A DNA stretch of 32,644 bases from Gammaproteobacteria bacterium (GTDB lineage: Bacteria; Pseudomonadota; Gammaproteobacteria; UBA6429; Thiohalophilaceae), in NCBI GenBank assembly GCA_030617815.1, contig JAUWUS010000019.1, positions 1 through 32,644 on the forward strand, given 5' to 3'. This document shows positions 7,542-13,791 of this stretch, piece after piece. A program made the position numbers and the translations under genes. The notes below the pieces were generated by a model. The model made no database searches, was not told the origin of the DNA, and saw only the letters and a list, made by a program, of their open reading frames with translations. Numbering within the stretch: position 1 is the stretch's first letter; each line of letters starts with the position of its first letter.

Positions 7542-7870
7542 ATCATCATTCCTTATTTTTCATTTGTTAATAAGTGAATATATTGATCAGTGACTTAACG
7601 ATCGAAAAATAGTATCTGCACTAAGAAAAAGGTTTTTATAATTTATGTCCCTTGCTTTTCGTGATAACGCCTAACACCATTTTTATGCATAAATATAGCT
7701 AAAAACTTTAAATACTTCTTTGATATAGATCATTGTTATGATGTATGAATAGTTGTTTAATTTTAATTAGTGTTATTGTTATATATGAGTCCAGTCATTA
7801 GGCTGGATACTAATATTATTAGACAACCTTATCTACTAAGCTTACATGGATAGTAAAAAGAAGTGTTGAT
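7542..7870. other. Divergent control region between EncFtn and NifX-like genes
   Basis: A 329-bp AT-rich region without convincing ORFs. It contains the FNR-like box at 7720-7733 with a -10-like hexamer on each side. The remaining leader DNA on both sides (about 140 nt to EncFtn, about 100 nt to the NifX-like gene) shows no structure I can name. Confidence 0.5.
7692..7761. promoter_or_regulatory. FNR/ANR-like box with symmetric divergent -10 elements
   Basis: TTGATatagATCAT at 7720-7733 matches 9 of 10 positions of TTGAT-N4-ATCAA. Rightward, TTTAAT at 7756-7761 puts transcription near 7768, 41.5 bp from the box centre. Leftward, TATATT (7697-7692) puts transcription near 7685, again 41.5 bp away. 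Both distances equal the class II FNR activation spacing, so one dimer site could drive both genes. Geometry is seen; binding and activation are inferred. Confidence 0.55.
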
Positions 7871-8179
7871 ATGAAAATAGCCATTGCCACGGAAAATAAT
7901 GATCTTTCTTCAGAAATTAGTACCCAGGGTGCACGCGCTTTATTTTTTTTAATATTCAGCGAGGATGGGAATCTCATCGAGATTCTTGAAAATCCATATT
8001 CAAGCAAGGAAAGCCATGTGGGCCCAGATGTGGCAAGCATGTTAAGCAAGATAAATGTGACAAAAGTTGTTGCAGGTAGGTTTGGACCAAAATTTAAAGA
8101 GGGGCTTGAAGGAAATCATGTCGAATGTATAGAACAAACGGGATTTGCAACTCAAGCCATTAAAGAACTTGTTGATTAG
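7871..8179 (+). CDS. NifX/NafY-like (dinitrogenase iron-molybdenum cofactor family) protein
   Basis: The 102-residue protein begins MKIAIATENNDLSSEIS, then LFFLIFSEDGNLIEILENPY, HVGPDVASMLSKINVTKVVA and GRFGPKFKEGLEG, the ribonuclease-H-like fold of the family that includes NifX, the C-terminal domain of NifB, NafY and archaeal MTH1175. NifX and NafY carry FeMo-cofactor precursors, but stand-alone members occur widely in organisms without nitrogenase and are thought to handle metal clusters. No nif gene is in the window. Its position next to EncFtn under a shared FNR-like box suggests an iron or Fe-S role at low oxygen. Exact function unknown. Confidence 0.85.
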   Translation: MKIAIATENNDLSSEISTQGARALFFLIFSEDGNLIEILENPYSSKESHVGPDVASMLSKINVTKVVAGRFGPKFKEGLEGNHVECIEQTGFATQAIKELVD

Positions 8180-8254
8180 ATAACAGGGTGGAGCACAGCA
8201 AAGTGTTTGAGAAGACCTATCGACTCTTGTTTGAATGAAGACATATGATCCTGT

Positions 8255-8565
8255 ATGAATCGGCCTGCTTTTGATGCAGACCTAGCTTGTGCTGATTCAT
8301 GCGAGATCATATTGAACGAGGTGGGTAAGCATGCCAAACAAGAGCAGGTCGAAATTAACATTCAGGAAGATATGGACGTATCACAACGCTCATGGCTTAT
8401 GGCAAAGCTCGAACATGAGCGGGGGATCATCGGCGCCTGGTTTAAAGGCGGAGATCACCATCGGCTCACTGTCCATTATGAATATGAACATTTCAGTCAC
8501 GTTACGTTACGTTGCTAGATACCATCAAAGGACATGGCTTCCATGGCAAGATTGTGGGCGCCTGA
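8255..8565 (+). pseudogene. HMA-fold-like small protein, frameshifted at an ACGTT repeat
   Basis: From ATG 8255 the frame reads through VEINIQEDMDVSQRSWLM, LEHERGIIGAWFKGGDHHRL and HYEYEHFSHVTL, then hits TAG at 8516. Three tandem ACGTT units lie at 8499-8513; removing one restores HVTLLDTIKGHGFHGKIVGA and a TGA at 8563. The repaired product (~101 aa) has the beta-alpha-beta-beta-alpha-beta pattern of heavy-metal-associated domains with the closing IxGHGFHGKIVG, but no CxxC metal site. The N-terminal ~30 residues do not fit the family and no good ribosome site precedes 8255, so the true start is unclear. Downstream of the NifX-like gene in the same direction. Confidence 0.6.
8499..8513 (+). 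repeat. Pentanucleotide tandem repeat (ACGTT)x3
   Basis: Three perfect copies of ACGTT lie inside the HMA-like gene. Two copies would keep the reading frame, three put it out of frame, so copy-number slippage is the likely cause of the frameshift. Confidence 0.8.
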
Positions 8566-8617
8566 GGATGGGCAATTAATACCACATTCTGTTATGTTTA
8601 TGGAGATAGGAGGCTGT

Positions 8618-8740
8618 ATGACGGGAAGCGGAGATAGAATTGATCTTGAAAAAGCATAACTCGATCCCGGTTCGGTATTCTCTAGCTCTGATGATTATGA
8701 CGTTGAGCATAGCCCTCCGATAAAACAAAAAGGCATTTAA
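8618..8740 (+). pseudogene. Short conserved gene remnant with in-frame TAA
   Basis: A strong AGGAGG (8608-8613) precedes ATG 8618. The frame reads MTGSGDRIDLEKA, TAA (8657-8659), then LDPGSVFSSSDDYDVEHSPP and a second TAA at 8738. Before the break this resembles the start of a small gammaproteobacterial family that reads roughly IDL..AQLDPASVFASP.. followed by a KIEILRRW-like motif; the first TAA takes the place of the Gln expected before LDP, and the C-terminal motif is not found. I infer one nonsense mutation plus loss of the C-terminus. The recalled family has no known function. Confidence 0.45.
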
Positions 8741-8765
8741 CTCTGTAATTTGCAGGGGGAGTAAC

Positions 8766-9638
8766 ATGCTTCATCGTTTAAAAGTGTTAATGCTATATCT
8801 GCTTCCGCATCATCTACTTTCGCGACTAGTGCAGTGGAGCGCATGCTGTCGATACTTTCCATTTCGTAAACTTATTACTCGTTGGTTTATTCGTCACTAC
8901 AATGTGGATATGTCAGAGGCGTTGGAATCCGATCCCAATGCCTATCCAAACTTTAATAGCTTTTTTACTCGTGCATTGCGTACCGAAGTACGTCTCGTGG
9001 TTCAAGAAACGGGGCAAATTTGCTGCCCCGCAGATAGTGCCATCAGTCAATTGGGCAATATCCATGGGGCGAAGATCTTTCAAGCCAAAGGACACGCCTA
9101 TTCCCTGGTAGAACTTCTCGGCGGTTCCGAAGAACGGGCACGGCCATATATGGGTGGCCAATTTGCAACTATGTATTTATCCCCGGGCGACTACCATCGG
9201 GTACACATGCCTTTGACTGGTCGTCTCCTGGAAACAGTATACATTCCGGGACGCTTATTCAGTGTGTCGCCTGATTACACCAAATATGTTCCTCGTCTAT
9301 TTGCGCGTAATGAACGAGTAGCCTGCATTTTCCAGACAGAAGCGGGCCCCATGGCCGTGGTCTTGGTAGGTGCTATCTTCGTTGGTTCCATTGAAACAGT
9401 ATGGGCGGGTGAAATTACCCCACCCCGGGGTAAAGAAATTAAAGTGACGAGTTACACCACCGGAGATAACATCATCCAACTGGATCGAGGGGATGAGTTA
9501 GGGCGTTTTAACATGGGGGGATCAACTATCATCGTCCTGTTTGGACCCCAATGCGTGAAGTGGCAATCCGGACTTGGCCCAGAGTTACGAGTGCGGTTTG
9601 GTCAAGCATTGGGTTGCGTGAAACAATCTCCAATTTAA
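8766..9638 (+). CDS. psd: Phosphatidylserine decarboxylase proenzyme
   Basis: Converts phosphatidylserine to phosphatidylethanolamine at the inner membrane face. The 290-residue proenzyme has FNSFFTRALR, PADSAISQLG with D90, YHRVHMP with H147, and the self-cleavage motif GGST with S253, which becomes the pyruvoyl group after cleavage before the serine. D90, H147 and the late serine form the recognised protease/decarboxylase residues. GGST replaces the LGST of E. coli; this variant occurs in other bacterial enzymes. The start has GGGGGAG at 8754-8760. The gene stands alone between decayed genes and is more GC-rich in appearance than the fad and fab genes; pssA is not in the window. Confidence 0.93.
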   Translation: MLHRLKVLMLYLLPHHLLSRLVQWSACCRYFPFRKLITRWFIRHYNVDMSEALESDPNAYPNFNSFFTRALRTEVRLVVQETGQICCPADSAISQLGNIHGAKIFQAKGHAYSLVELLGGSEERARPYMGGQFATMYLSPGDYHRVHMPLTGRLLETVYIPGRLFSVSPDYTKYVPRLFARNERVACIFQTEAGPMAVVLVGAIFVGSIETVWAGEITPPRGKEIKVTSYTTGDNIIQLDRGDELGRFNMGGSTIIVLFGPQCVKWQSGLGPELRVRFGQALGCVKQSPI

Positions 9639-9651
9639 AGATGCCTGGTGA

Positions 9652-9747
9652 GATCACATAAAGGAGTATGAATGGCGTTTTAACAATAGTGACCCAAAAG
9701 TCCAATTAAGATTATTGAATCAATGGGTTAAGGAAGAAATGGGTTAG
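9652..9747 (+). mobile_element. IS1595-like transposase, C-terminal remnant
   Basis: An open stretch bounded upstream by TGA (9649) encodes DHIKEYEWRFNNSDPKVQLR and ends LNQWVKEEMG followed by TAG at 9745. The YEWRFNN...QL..L.QWVK pattern is that of the C-terminal end of ISXO2-like (IS1595 family) transposases. There is no start, no DDE core and no terminal repeat visible, so it is a dead fragment marking past insertion. Confidence 0.55.
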
Positions 9748-9995
9748 TTATCTAGGACGGCCCCTTTATCAATATTGTCTGCGATGTAACGGCGTATTTC
9801 ATTATTCAAGTTGCCAGAATCGTAGAACCATACGAGGAGGAAATGTTCCATTGGTTCAAAGTAATACCATGTTTCTTCATAAGCGATGGAAACAAACTGC
9901 TCGGCCTGATGATTAGGTACCCCACAAATCGAAAGGTAATTCTCCATTATCCAAAATATAAACAGGAGTTCATTATTTTGAATACCAAATTTCAA
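9744..9995 (-). CDS. Hypothetical small protein, doubtful
   Basis: An 83-residue frame, or 67 residues from the internal ATG at 9947, which has a GGATA just before it. It contains NYLSICGVPNHQAEQFVSIA, ETWYYFEPMEHFLLVWFYDS and NEIRRYIADNIDKG; the acidic-aromatic mix reads like a soluble protein. No family recognised. Its 3' end overlaps the transposase remnant by 4 nt, so it may be a truncated gene. A shadow origin is not excluded. Confidence 0.3.
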   Translation of the reverse strand: MKFGIQNNELLFIFWIMENYLSICGVPNHQAEQFVSIAYEETWYYFEPMEHFLLVWFYDSGNLNNEIRRYIADNIDKGAVLDN

Positions 9996-10123
9996 TCTAA
10001 TTGTGAAAATTTGGCTCCGTTAAACCATTCGAATACTTTTGGATTCTTGTTACTATATTAATTTATATTTCCTATCTCCCATCAATCTTTTCCTTTTATT
10101 TACGCAATCTTGAGGCGGAAAAC

Positions 10124-10663
10124 ATGTTAGAACGCGACTTACAAAAAGAGATAAATCAAATAAATGGTGCGTTGGAAATGCTGGGATTGTTGCGGCAGAA
10201 GCTGGAGTTACAACTGGGCGAGGTAGCCGATGAAACTGGACAAGAGGCCCTGGACGAAACACTAAGTTATGTTGTTGCTCTACGGTCAGAATATCTACGC
10301 CGCCAGCAAGAGCTGTATCCAGACCACAAAACCTATCTGTTTTATCTGACAGATGAGGGAGTCCTACCAATTCTCCACGATTGTTATGTTCCACTTGTTG
10401 AGGGTAAGTCGGTTGCTTGTGAATTTTTCAACCAGACGTTTCGACTGGCTGACTGGTATATGCGTATGGAAAAAGAAATGCCAAAACAGGTTGTGAATGA
10501 AACCTATAGCTGGTTAGTTTTTGATCAGCATGGGCGACTGGATTTGCAAGCTGCTCATGCTATTGAGAAGTCACCCCTACCGACTGAGATAGAAAGAGAA
10601 AAAATTAAAAAGCAGTTATTTGATCTTGATATAGGTGACGCCCGGTTTAGTTCCATTTCCTGA
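10124..10663 (+). CDS. Hypothetical protein with N-terminal coiled coil
   Basis: GAGGCGGA lies shortly before the ATG. The 179-residue product has an N-terminal helical hairpin (residues ~3-65, LQKEINQINGALEMLGLLRQ ... SEYLRRQQELY) and a C-terminal part with YLFYLTDEGVLPILHDCYVP, CEFFNQTFRLADWYMRM, NETYSWLVFDQHGRLDL and a charged tail. No membrane segment or signal peptide. The N-terminal region is similar to the interrupted small gene at 6952-7176, so the two are probably paralogues. No function can be assigned. It converges on the methyltransferase gene. Confidence 0.65.
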   Translation: MLERDLQKEINQINGALEMLGLLRQKLELQLGEVADETGQEALDETLSYVVALRSEYLRRQQELYPDHKTYLFYLTDEGVLPILHDCYVPLVEGKSVACEFFNQTFRLADWYMRMEKEMPKQVVNETYSWLVFDQHGRLDLQAAHAIEKSPLPTEIEREKIKKQLFDLDIGDARFSSIS

Positions 10664-10714
10664 TCGATCCCTAGATGTTATATGGTGAACAGCTCAAATA
10701 TCACTTTCAGCCTA

Positions 10715-11348
10715 TCAAGGCCGTTTTGCTTTGACTACGATAAAAGCGCCTTGACCATAACCTTCACGCAAAGGTTCGATCTCATGGGTTTCATCTAGTG
10801 TTTTCCCCAGGGTTTGTACCCAGACAGGTTTCATAAAGCCTGCATCAAGCAGCAGTTGTTCCACTTCATTGGCAGAGTAAAATGCCGCATCACGATAAAA
10901 TACATTTTCTGCCTGGTGTGCCAGGTAGTGTTGACCGAGGTCGCTGTTACGATCGATAAAGCCGATCACCAGCTCACCACCCGGTTTTAGGACACGATAA
11001 GCCTCTGACAACATGGCATTTACGTCATCGACAAAACAGATAGTCGTGACACTCAAAGCATAGTCGAAACGGCTATGCGAAAAAGGGAGCGCTTCGGCGA
11101 TTGCTTGTACAGTTGAGATGTCTCTGTTTGCCGCGTAGTCCAGTACATCGTGTGCCGGGTCGATGCCTACTTGTACACCCAACGGAGCAGCAAAGCGTCC
11201 GGTGCCGACACCGATGGACAGACCCATACCGTGCCTGGGTAATAGAGCGCGGACGGCCAACAATTCCGAGTGGTAGGCTGCTGCGTGACGCACGAACCAT
11301 TCATCATAACGACGGTGATGAGTCCTTAAAGGGTATCGTTTTTGGCAT
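10715..11348 (-). pseudogene. Class I SAM-dependent methyltransferase, frameshifted at its N-terminus
   Basis: The main frame carries motif I LSIGVGTGRFAAPLG, an acidic ribose-binding position at VGIDPAHDVLD, AEALPFSHSRFDYALSVTTI and RVLKPGGELVIGFIDR, a UbiE-like methyltransferase. The ATG at 11348, 2 nt after the aminotransferase stop, opens MPKTIPFKD but is out of frame; skipping one base at 11321 continues HHRRYDEWFVRHAAAYHSEL. Translation from GTG 11293 could give a 192-residue protein that lacks only ~20 residues and keeps the SAM site, so residual activity is possible. Substrate unknown. A dead paralogue lies at 4482-4687. Tight coupling to the aminotransferase suggests one pathway. Confidence 0.75.
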
Positions 11349-11350
11349 GC

Positions 11351-12352
11351 TTAGAGCACTTCCCGCAGGACTTGAACAAAGCGCTGATTATCGTTAGGAA
11401 ATGCAGTAGTAATCCGCATGAAACCGGGACCCAGAATAGGATCACCTAACGGCTTAATGAAGATCCCTTTTGCCTGAAGACTAGCGGCCAGGTCCGTTGC
11501 ATCGTGGGGAGCAAAGTCGGCAAGGAAGAAGTAAGTTTGTGTTGGGTAAGTGTGTATACCGAGTTCACTTAATTCCTTTGCCAGTTGTGTAGTCCAGGTA
11601 CGAAGCTGGTCCACCCGTTCGCGAATCATGTCTTCGTGTTGCAAAGTGGCGAGTGCCGCCGCCTGGCTGGGCCGCGCCAGCGGATAGGCATCATTATGGG
11701 TATTTAGATCCTCGGCCAATGATTCGGGAAGAATAGCATAGCCCACGCGAAACCCTGCCAGGCTATGAGCCTTCGATAGTGTGCGGGTGACGAGAAGATT
11801 AGAGTACTCTGGTACTAAATGAGCCATGGATTGACCTGCGAGACTGATGAATGCCTCATCCACCAGGAATCGCGTGTTGGGGTAGCGTTGCAGAAGGCCG
11901 GGCAACGGTGTCATATCAAAGATGCCGCCATTAGGATTATTGGGATTGACGATCACTGCGAGTGTCGTACCGTTAGGGAGTTCGAGATCTGCAAGATCAA
12001 AAGCGAAATCGTTTTCCGGCAGGAGCCGAGTTTCTGTATAACGCTGGGCAATTTCTGGAAAGAGGGGGTATGTCGGAGTAAGCAAGTGTACCTGTTGTCC
12101 AAACCGATCAAACAGCTGGCGTAGAATTAATTCGGAGCCGGCATTAATGTGAATTAACTTTTCAGGTACACCAATGCTCTCACTAATAAATTGCCGCAAT
12201 GGTGCTGAATAAGGTTCGGTATAGTAATTGCTCTGCAGCACCTCGTCCTTCGCCGCAGCGATGGCCTCAAAAATGGGGGGGATGGGATTCTCACAGAGTA
12301 ACATCTTAATGCCTGCGAATGTTCCACCGCCTTTTTCCAGTATCGATGTCAT
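11351..12352 (-). CDS. HisC-like PLP-dependent aminotransferase (class I/II)
   Basis: A 333-residue fold-type I aminotransferase. Visible motifs are INAGSELILRQL (phosphate cup start), PTYPLFPEIAQRY, VNPNNPNGGIF, LVDEAFISLAG with D165, TRTLSKAHSLAGFRVGYAI with the PLP lysine at K194, and GFMRITTAF with the substrate-carboxylate arginine. It resembles histidinol-phosphate aminotransferase and related CobD-like enzymes but no other his gene is near, so histidine synthesis is not proven. AAGGAG sits 9 nt before the ATG. It is the first gene of a two-gene unit with the methyltransferase. The substrate may be another amino acid or an amino-phosphate. Confidence 0.85.
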   Translation of the reverse strand: MTSILEKGGGTFAGIKMLLCENPIPPIFEAIAAAKDEVLQSNYYTEPYSAPLRQFISESIGVPEKLIHINAGSELILRQLFDRFGQQVHLLTPTYPLFPEIAQRYTETRLLPENDFAFDLADLELPNGTTLAVIVNPNNPNGGIFDMTPLPGLLQRYPNTRFLVDEAFISLAGQSMAHLVPEYSNLLVTRTLSKAHSLAGFRVGYAILPESLAEDLNTHNDAYPLARPSQAAALATLQHEDMIRERVDQLRTWTTQLAKELSELGIHTYPTQTYFFLADFAPHDATDLAASLQAKGIFIKPLGDPILGPGFMRITTAFPNDNQRFVQVLREVL

Positions 12353-12474
12353 GTAGTTAAATCTCCTTTTACTATGGTACGTAAATGACTGTACTTAAAC
12401 CACCTTCAATGAAGCCATCGCCCCATGTTATTTCATTTTAGTAATGATCTCACGAATATTGCTGCCACTCATAG

Positions 12475-12870
12475 TTTGGGGCTTCAAGACAGGTTGCCGT
12501 TATTGCTAAAGATGGTTATTTTCCATCTATTCTCGCTACACAAAAAAATCATATACCTGTCTATGCTATTTTTGCTATGGCTAGTTTGGCTTTTTGTCTA
12601 GTTTTGACTGGGTCTCTAGAAGCGATACTGGAATTTGGCAGCATAACATTTTTGTTAGTTTCTTTATTAATGACATATGCGAATTTTAAAATACGGCATT
12701 TAACGAGTTCTTCTGTATTCATAACTATCACTTCTTTAATTGGTCTATTAGCTGGGACCGTATTAATTTTCTACTATGAAATTAGCACTCATGTAGAGCA
12801 AATGTTATTTATTGCATTAATATATGCGTTATTAACTTTTGGTTCTTGGTTGTATTCTAAAAACAAGTAA
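12475..12870 (+). pseudogene. APC-family amino acid permease, C-terminal remnant
   Basis: The frame opens after TAG at 12472 and reads FGASRQVAVIAKDGYFPSIL, IPVYAIFAMASLAFCLVLTG, then SITFLLVSLLMTYANFKIR and two more helices to WLYSKNK. FGASRQ...AKDGYFP is the APC superfamily loop after helix 8; only about the last four helices remain. There is no start for a full transporter. AT-rich, unlike the aminotransferase to its left. Amino acid or cation-amino acid transport was its likely original role. Confidence 0.65.
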
Positions 12871-12885
12871 AATTAAAAAAAGGCA

Positions 12886-13248
12886 ATGATAGGAAGGCAG
12901 TCTGGTTTTGGTTCGCCTAATGTAATGATGTTTCGAGAGGGAACATATCATTGTTTATCAGACAATATGATCTATCGCATTACTAAAAAGATTACTATGA
13001 ATGCTGCAGAGAAACTTCTACATGATGATCCGTTTATAGCTAGTAAGTTAATCCAAGCATCAACTCATTGGTTTCGTCATACAGGATTAACTCATCAATT
13101 AGATAGTGGTATAGATTTAAGATTCGTGAATATGAATGCACGACATTCAAAAATGGAAACGACAAGTATTTATTTACATGCTGAGGATGATGACTGGCAC
13201 CAAGAGATGTCGAAGCATGAATTAAATAAGGACTCTAATGCCGACTAG
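12886..13248 (+). mobile_element. Tyrosine recombinase (phage-type integrase), C-terminal remnant
   Basis: About 120 residues of the catalytic domain: ASTHWFRHTGLTHQL gives the HxxR box (H61, R64) and RHSKMETTSIYLHAE gives H87 and the nucleophile Y96, with the usual spacing of 9. The first arginine and lysine of the catalytic set and the N-terminal binding domain are missing. The usual GH before the SxxxT motif is RH here. No tRNA or obvious attachment site is adjacent. It marks a mobile-element boundary just before the fad operon. Confidence 0.7.
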
Positions 13249-13791
13249 CTAAAATTTAGTATAGGAGAACGTAAATATTAATGGTTGCCTGTTTTACATA
13301 ATTGCTTGAATTTTGCTTAAATTACTTGGAAAGTTTGCGTTAATTACTTGGTCGACCACATGCACATTTAGGTCACTGCTGTCGCATACCTTGGTACGCT
13401 ATTTAACATAATATATATTATGCCGTTTTTATTTATTGGCCAGATATGCCCTTTAACAGCGGTATATCACTAAACTATCAATTAAAGATCAATGATCATC
13501 AAGCAATATTCACCTTCGTATACTGACTGTCAGCAAAAATATTTCTGTTAGACTATAACGATGTAATTTGTGAAAGGATAAGCAATACACAAAAATAAAA
13601 ATTCAAATAATAATTTAATTACTTAAGCCATTGATTAACTAACCTATACTGTAAGACACATGCTTTAATTTAAGGATAAAGAAAATGCGTGAAAAGCAAG
13701 AAAACTCATCACAATTAATAAGGAACCATTCTATAGCTTAGTTCTCCAATTTGTACGACACGCTTCAATTATAAAATCACATGGATGAGTT
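13249..13791. other. Non-coding region upstream of fadE
   Basis: A 543-bp AT-rich region. It contains phased direct repeats and a palindrome (13301-13358), and an 18-codon ORF (13684-13740) behind AAGGATAAAGAAA that starts MREKQENSSQLIRNHSIA and may be a leader or the start of a lost gene. The promoter of the fad operon must be here or overlap this ORF. I see no terminator and no convincing FadR or PsrA operator. Confidence 0.4.
13301..13358. repeat. Phased direct repeats plus palindrome
   Basis: TTTGCTTAAATTACTTGG (13312-13329) and TTTGCGTTAATTACTTGG (13334-13351) match at 16 of 18 positions and start 22 bp apart. A weaker partial copy ATTGCTTGAATT starts at 13301, 11 bp before. The last repeat runs into the palindrome TGGTCGACCA (13349-13358). 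They could be recombinase arm sites, an element end or an operator. Confidence 0.55.

Noticed and set aside
7871-8179. NifX-like gene as evidence of nitrogen fixation
   Set aside because: No nitrogenase or other nif gene is in the window, and this family is common without nitrogenase.
6982-8659. TAA recoded as glutamine in this organism
   Set aside because: Many intact genes in the window end at TAA, and only two short decayed frames contain an internal one.
9513-9527. GGST instead of LGST as a broken cleavage site in Psd
   Set aside because: GGST variants are known in bacterial phosphatidylserine decarboxylases, and D90, H147 and S253 are all present.
9843-10061. Plus-strand ORF of 72 aa
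   Set aside because: It has a low-complexity hydrophobic and aromatic mix, no ribosome site, and lies opposite another weak ORF.
13349-13358. TGGTCGACCA as a FadR operator for fadE
   Set aside because: The known FadR site has an odd centre (TGGTCNGACCA-like). This even palindrome lacks the central base and is about 440 bp from fadE.
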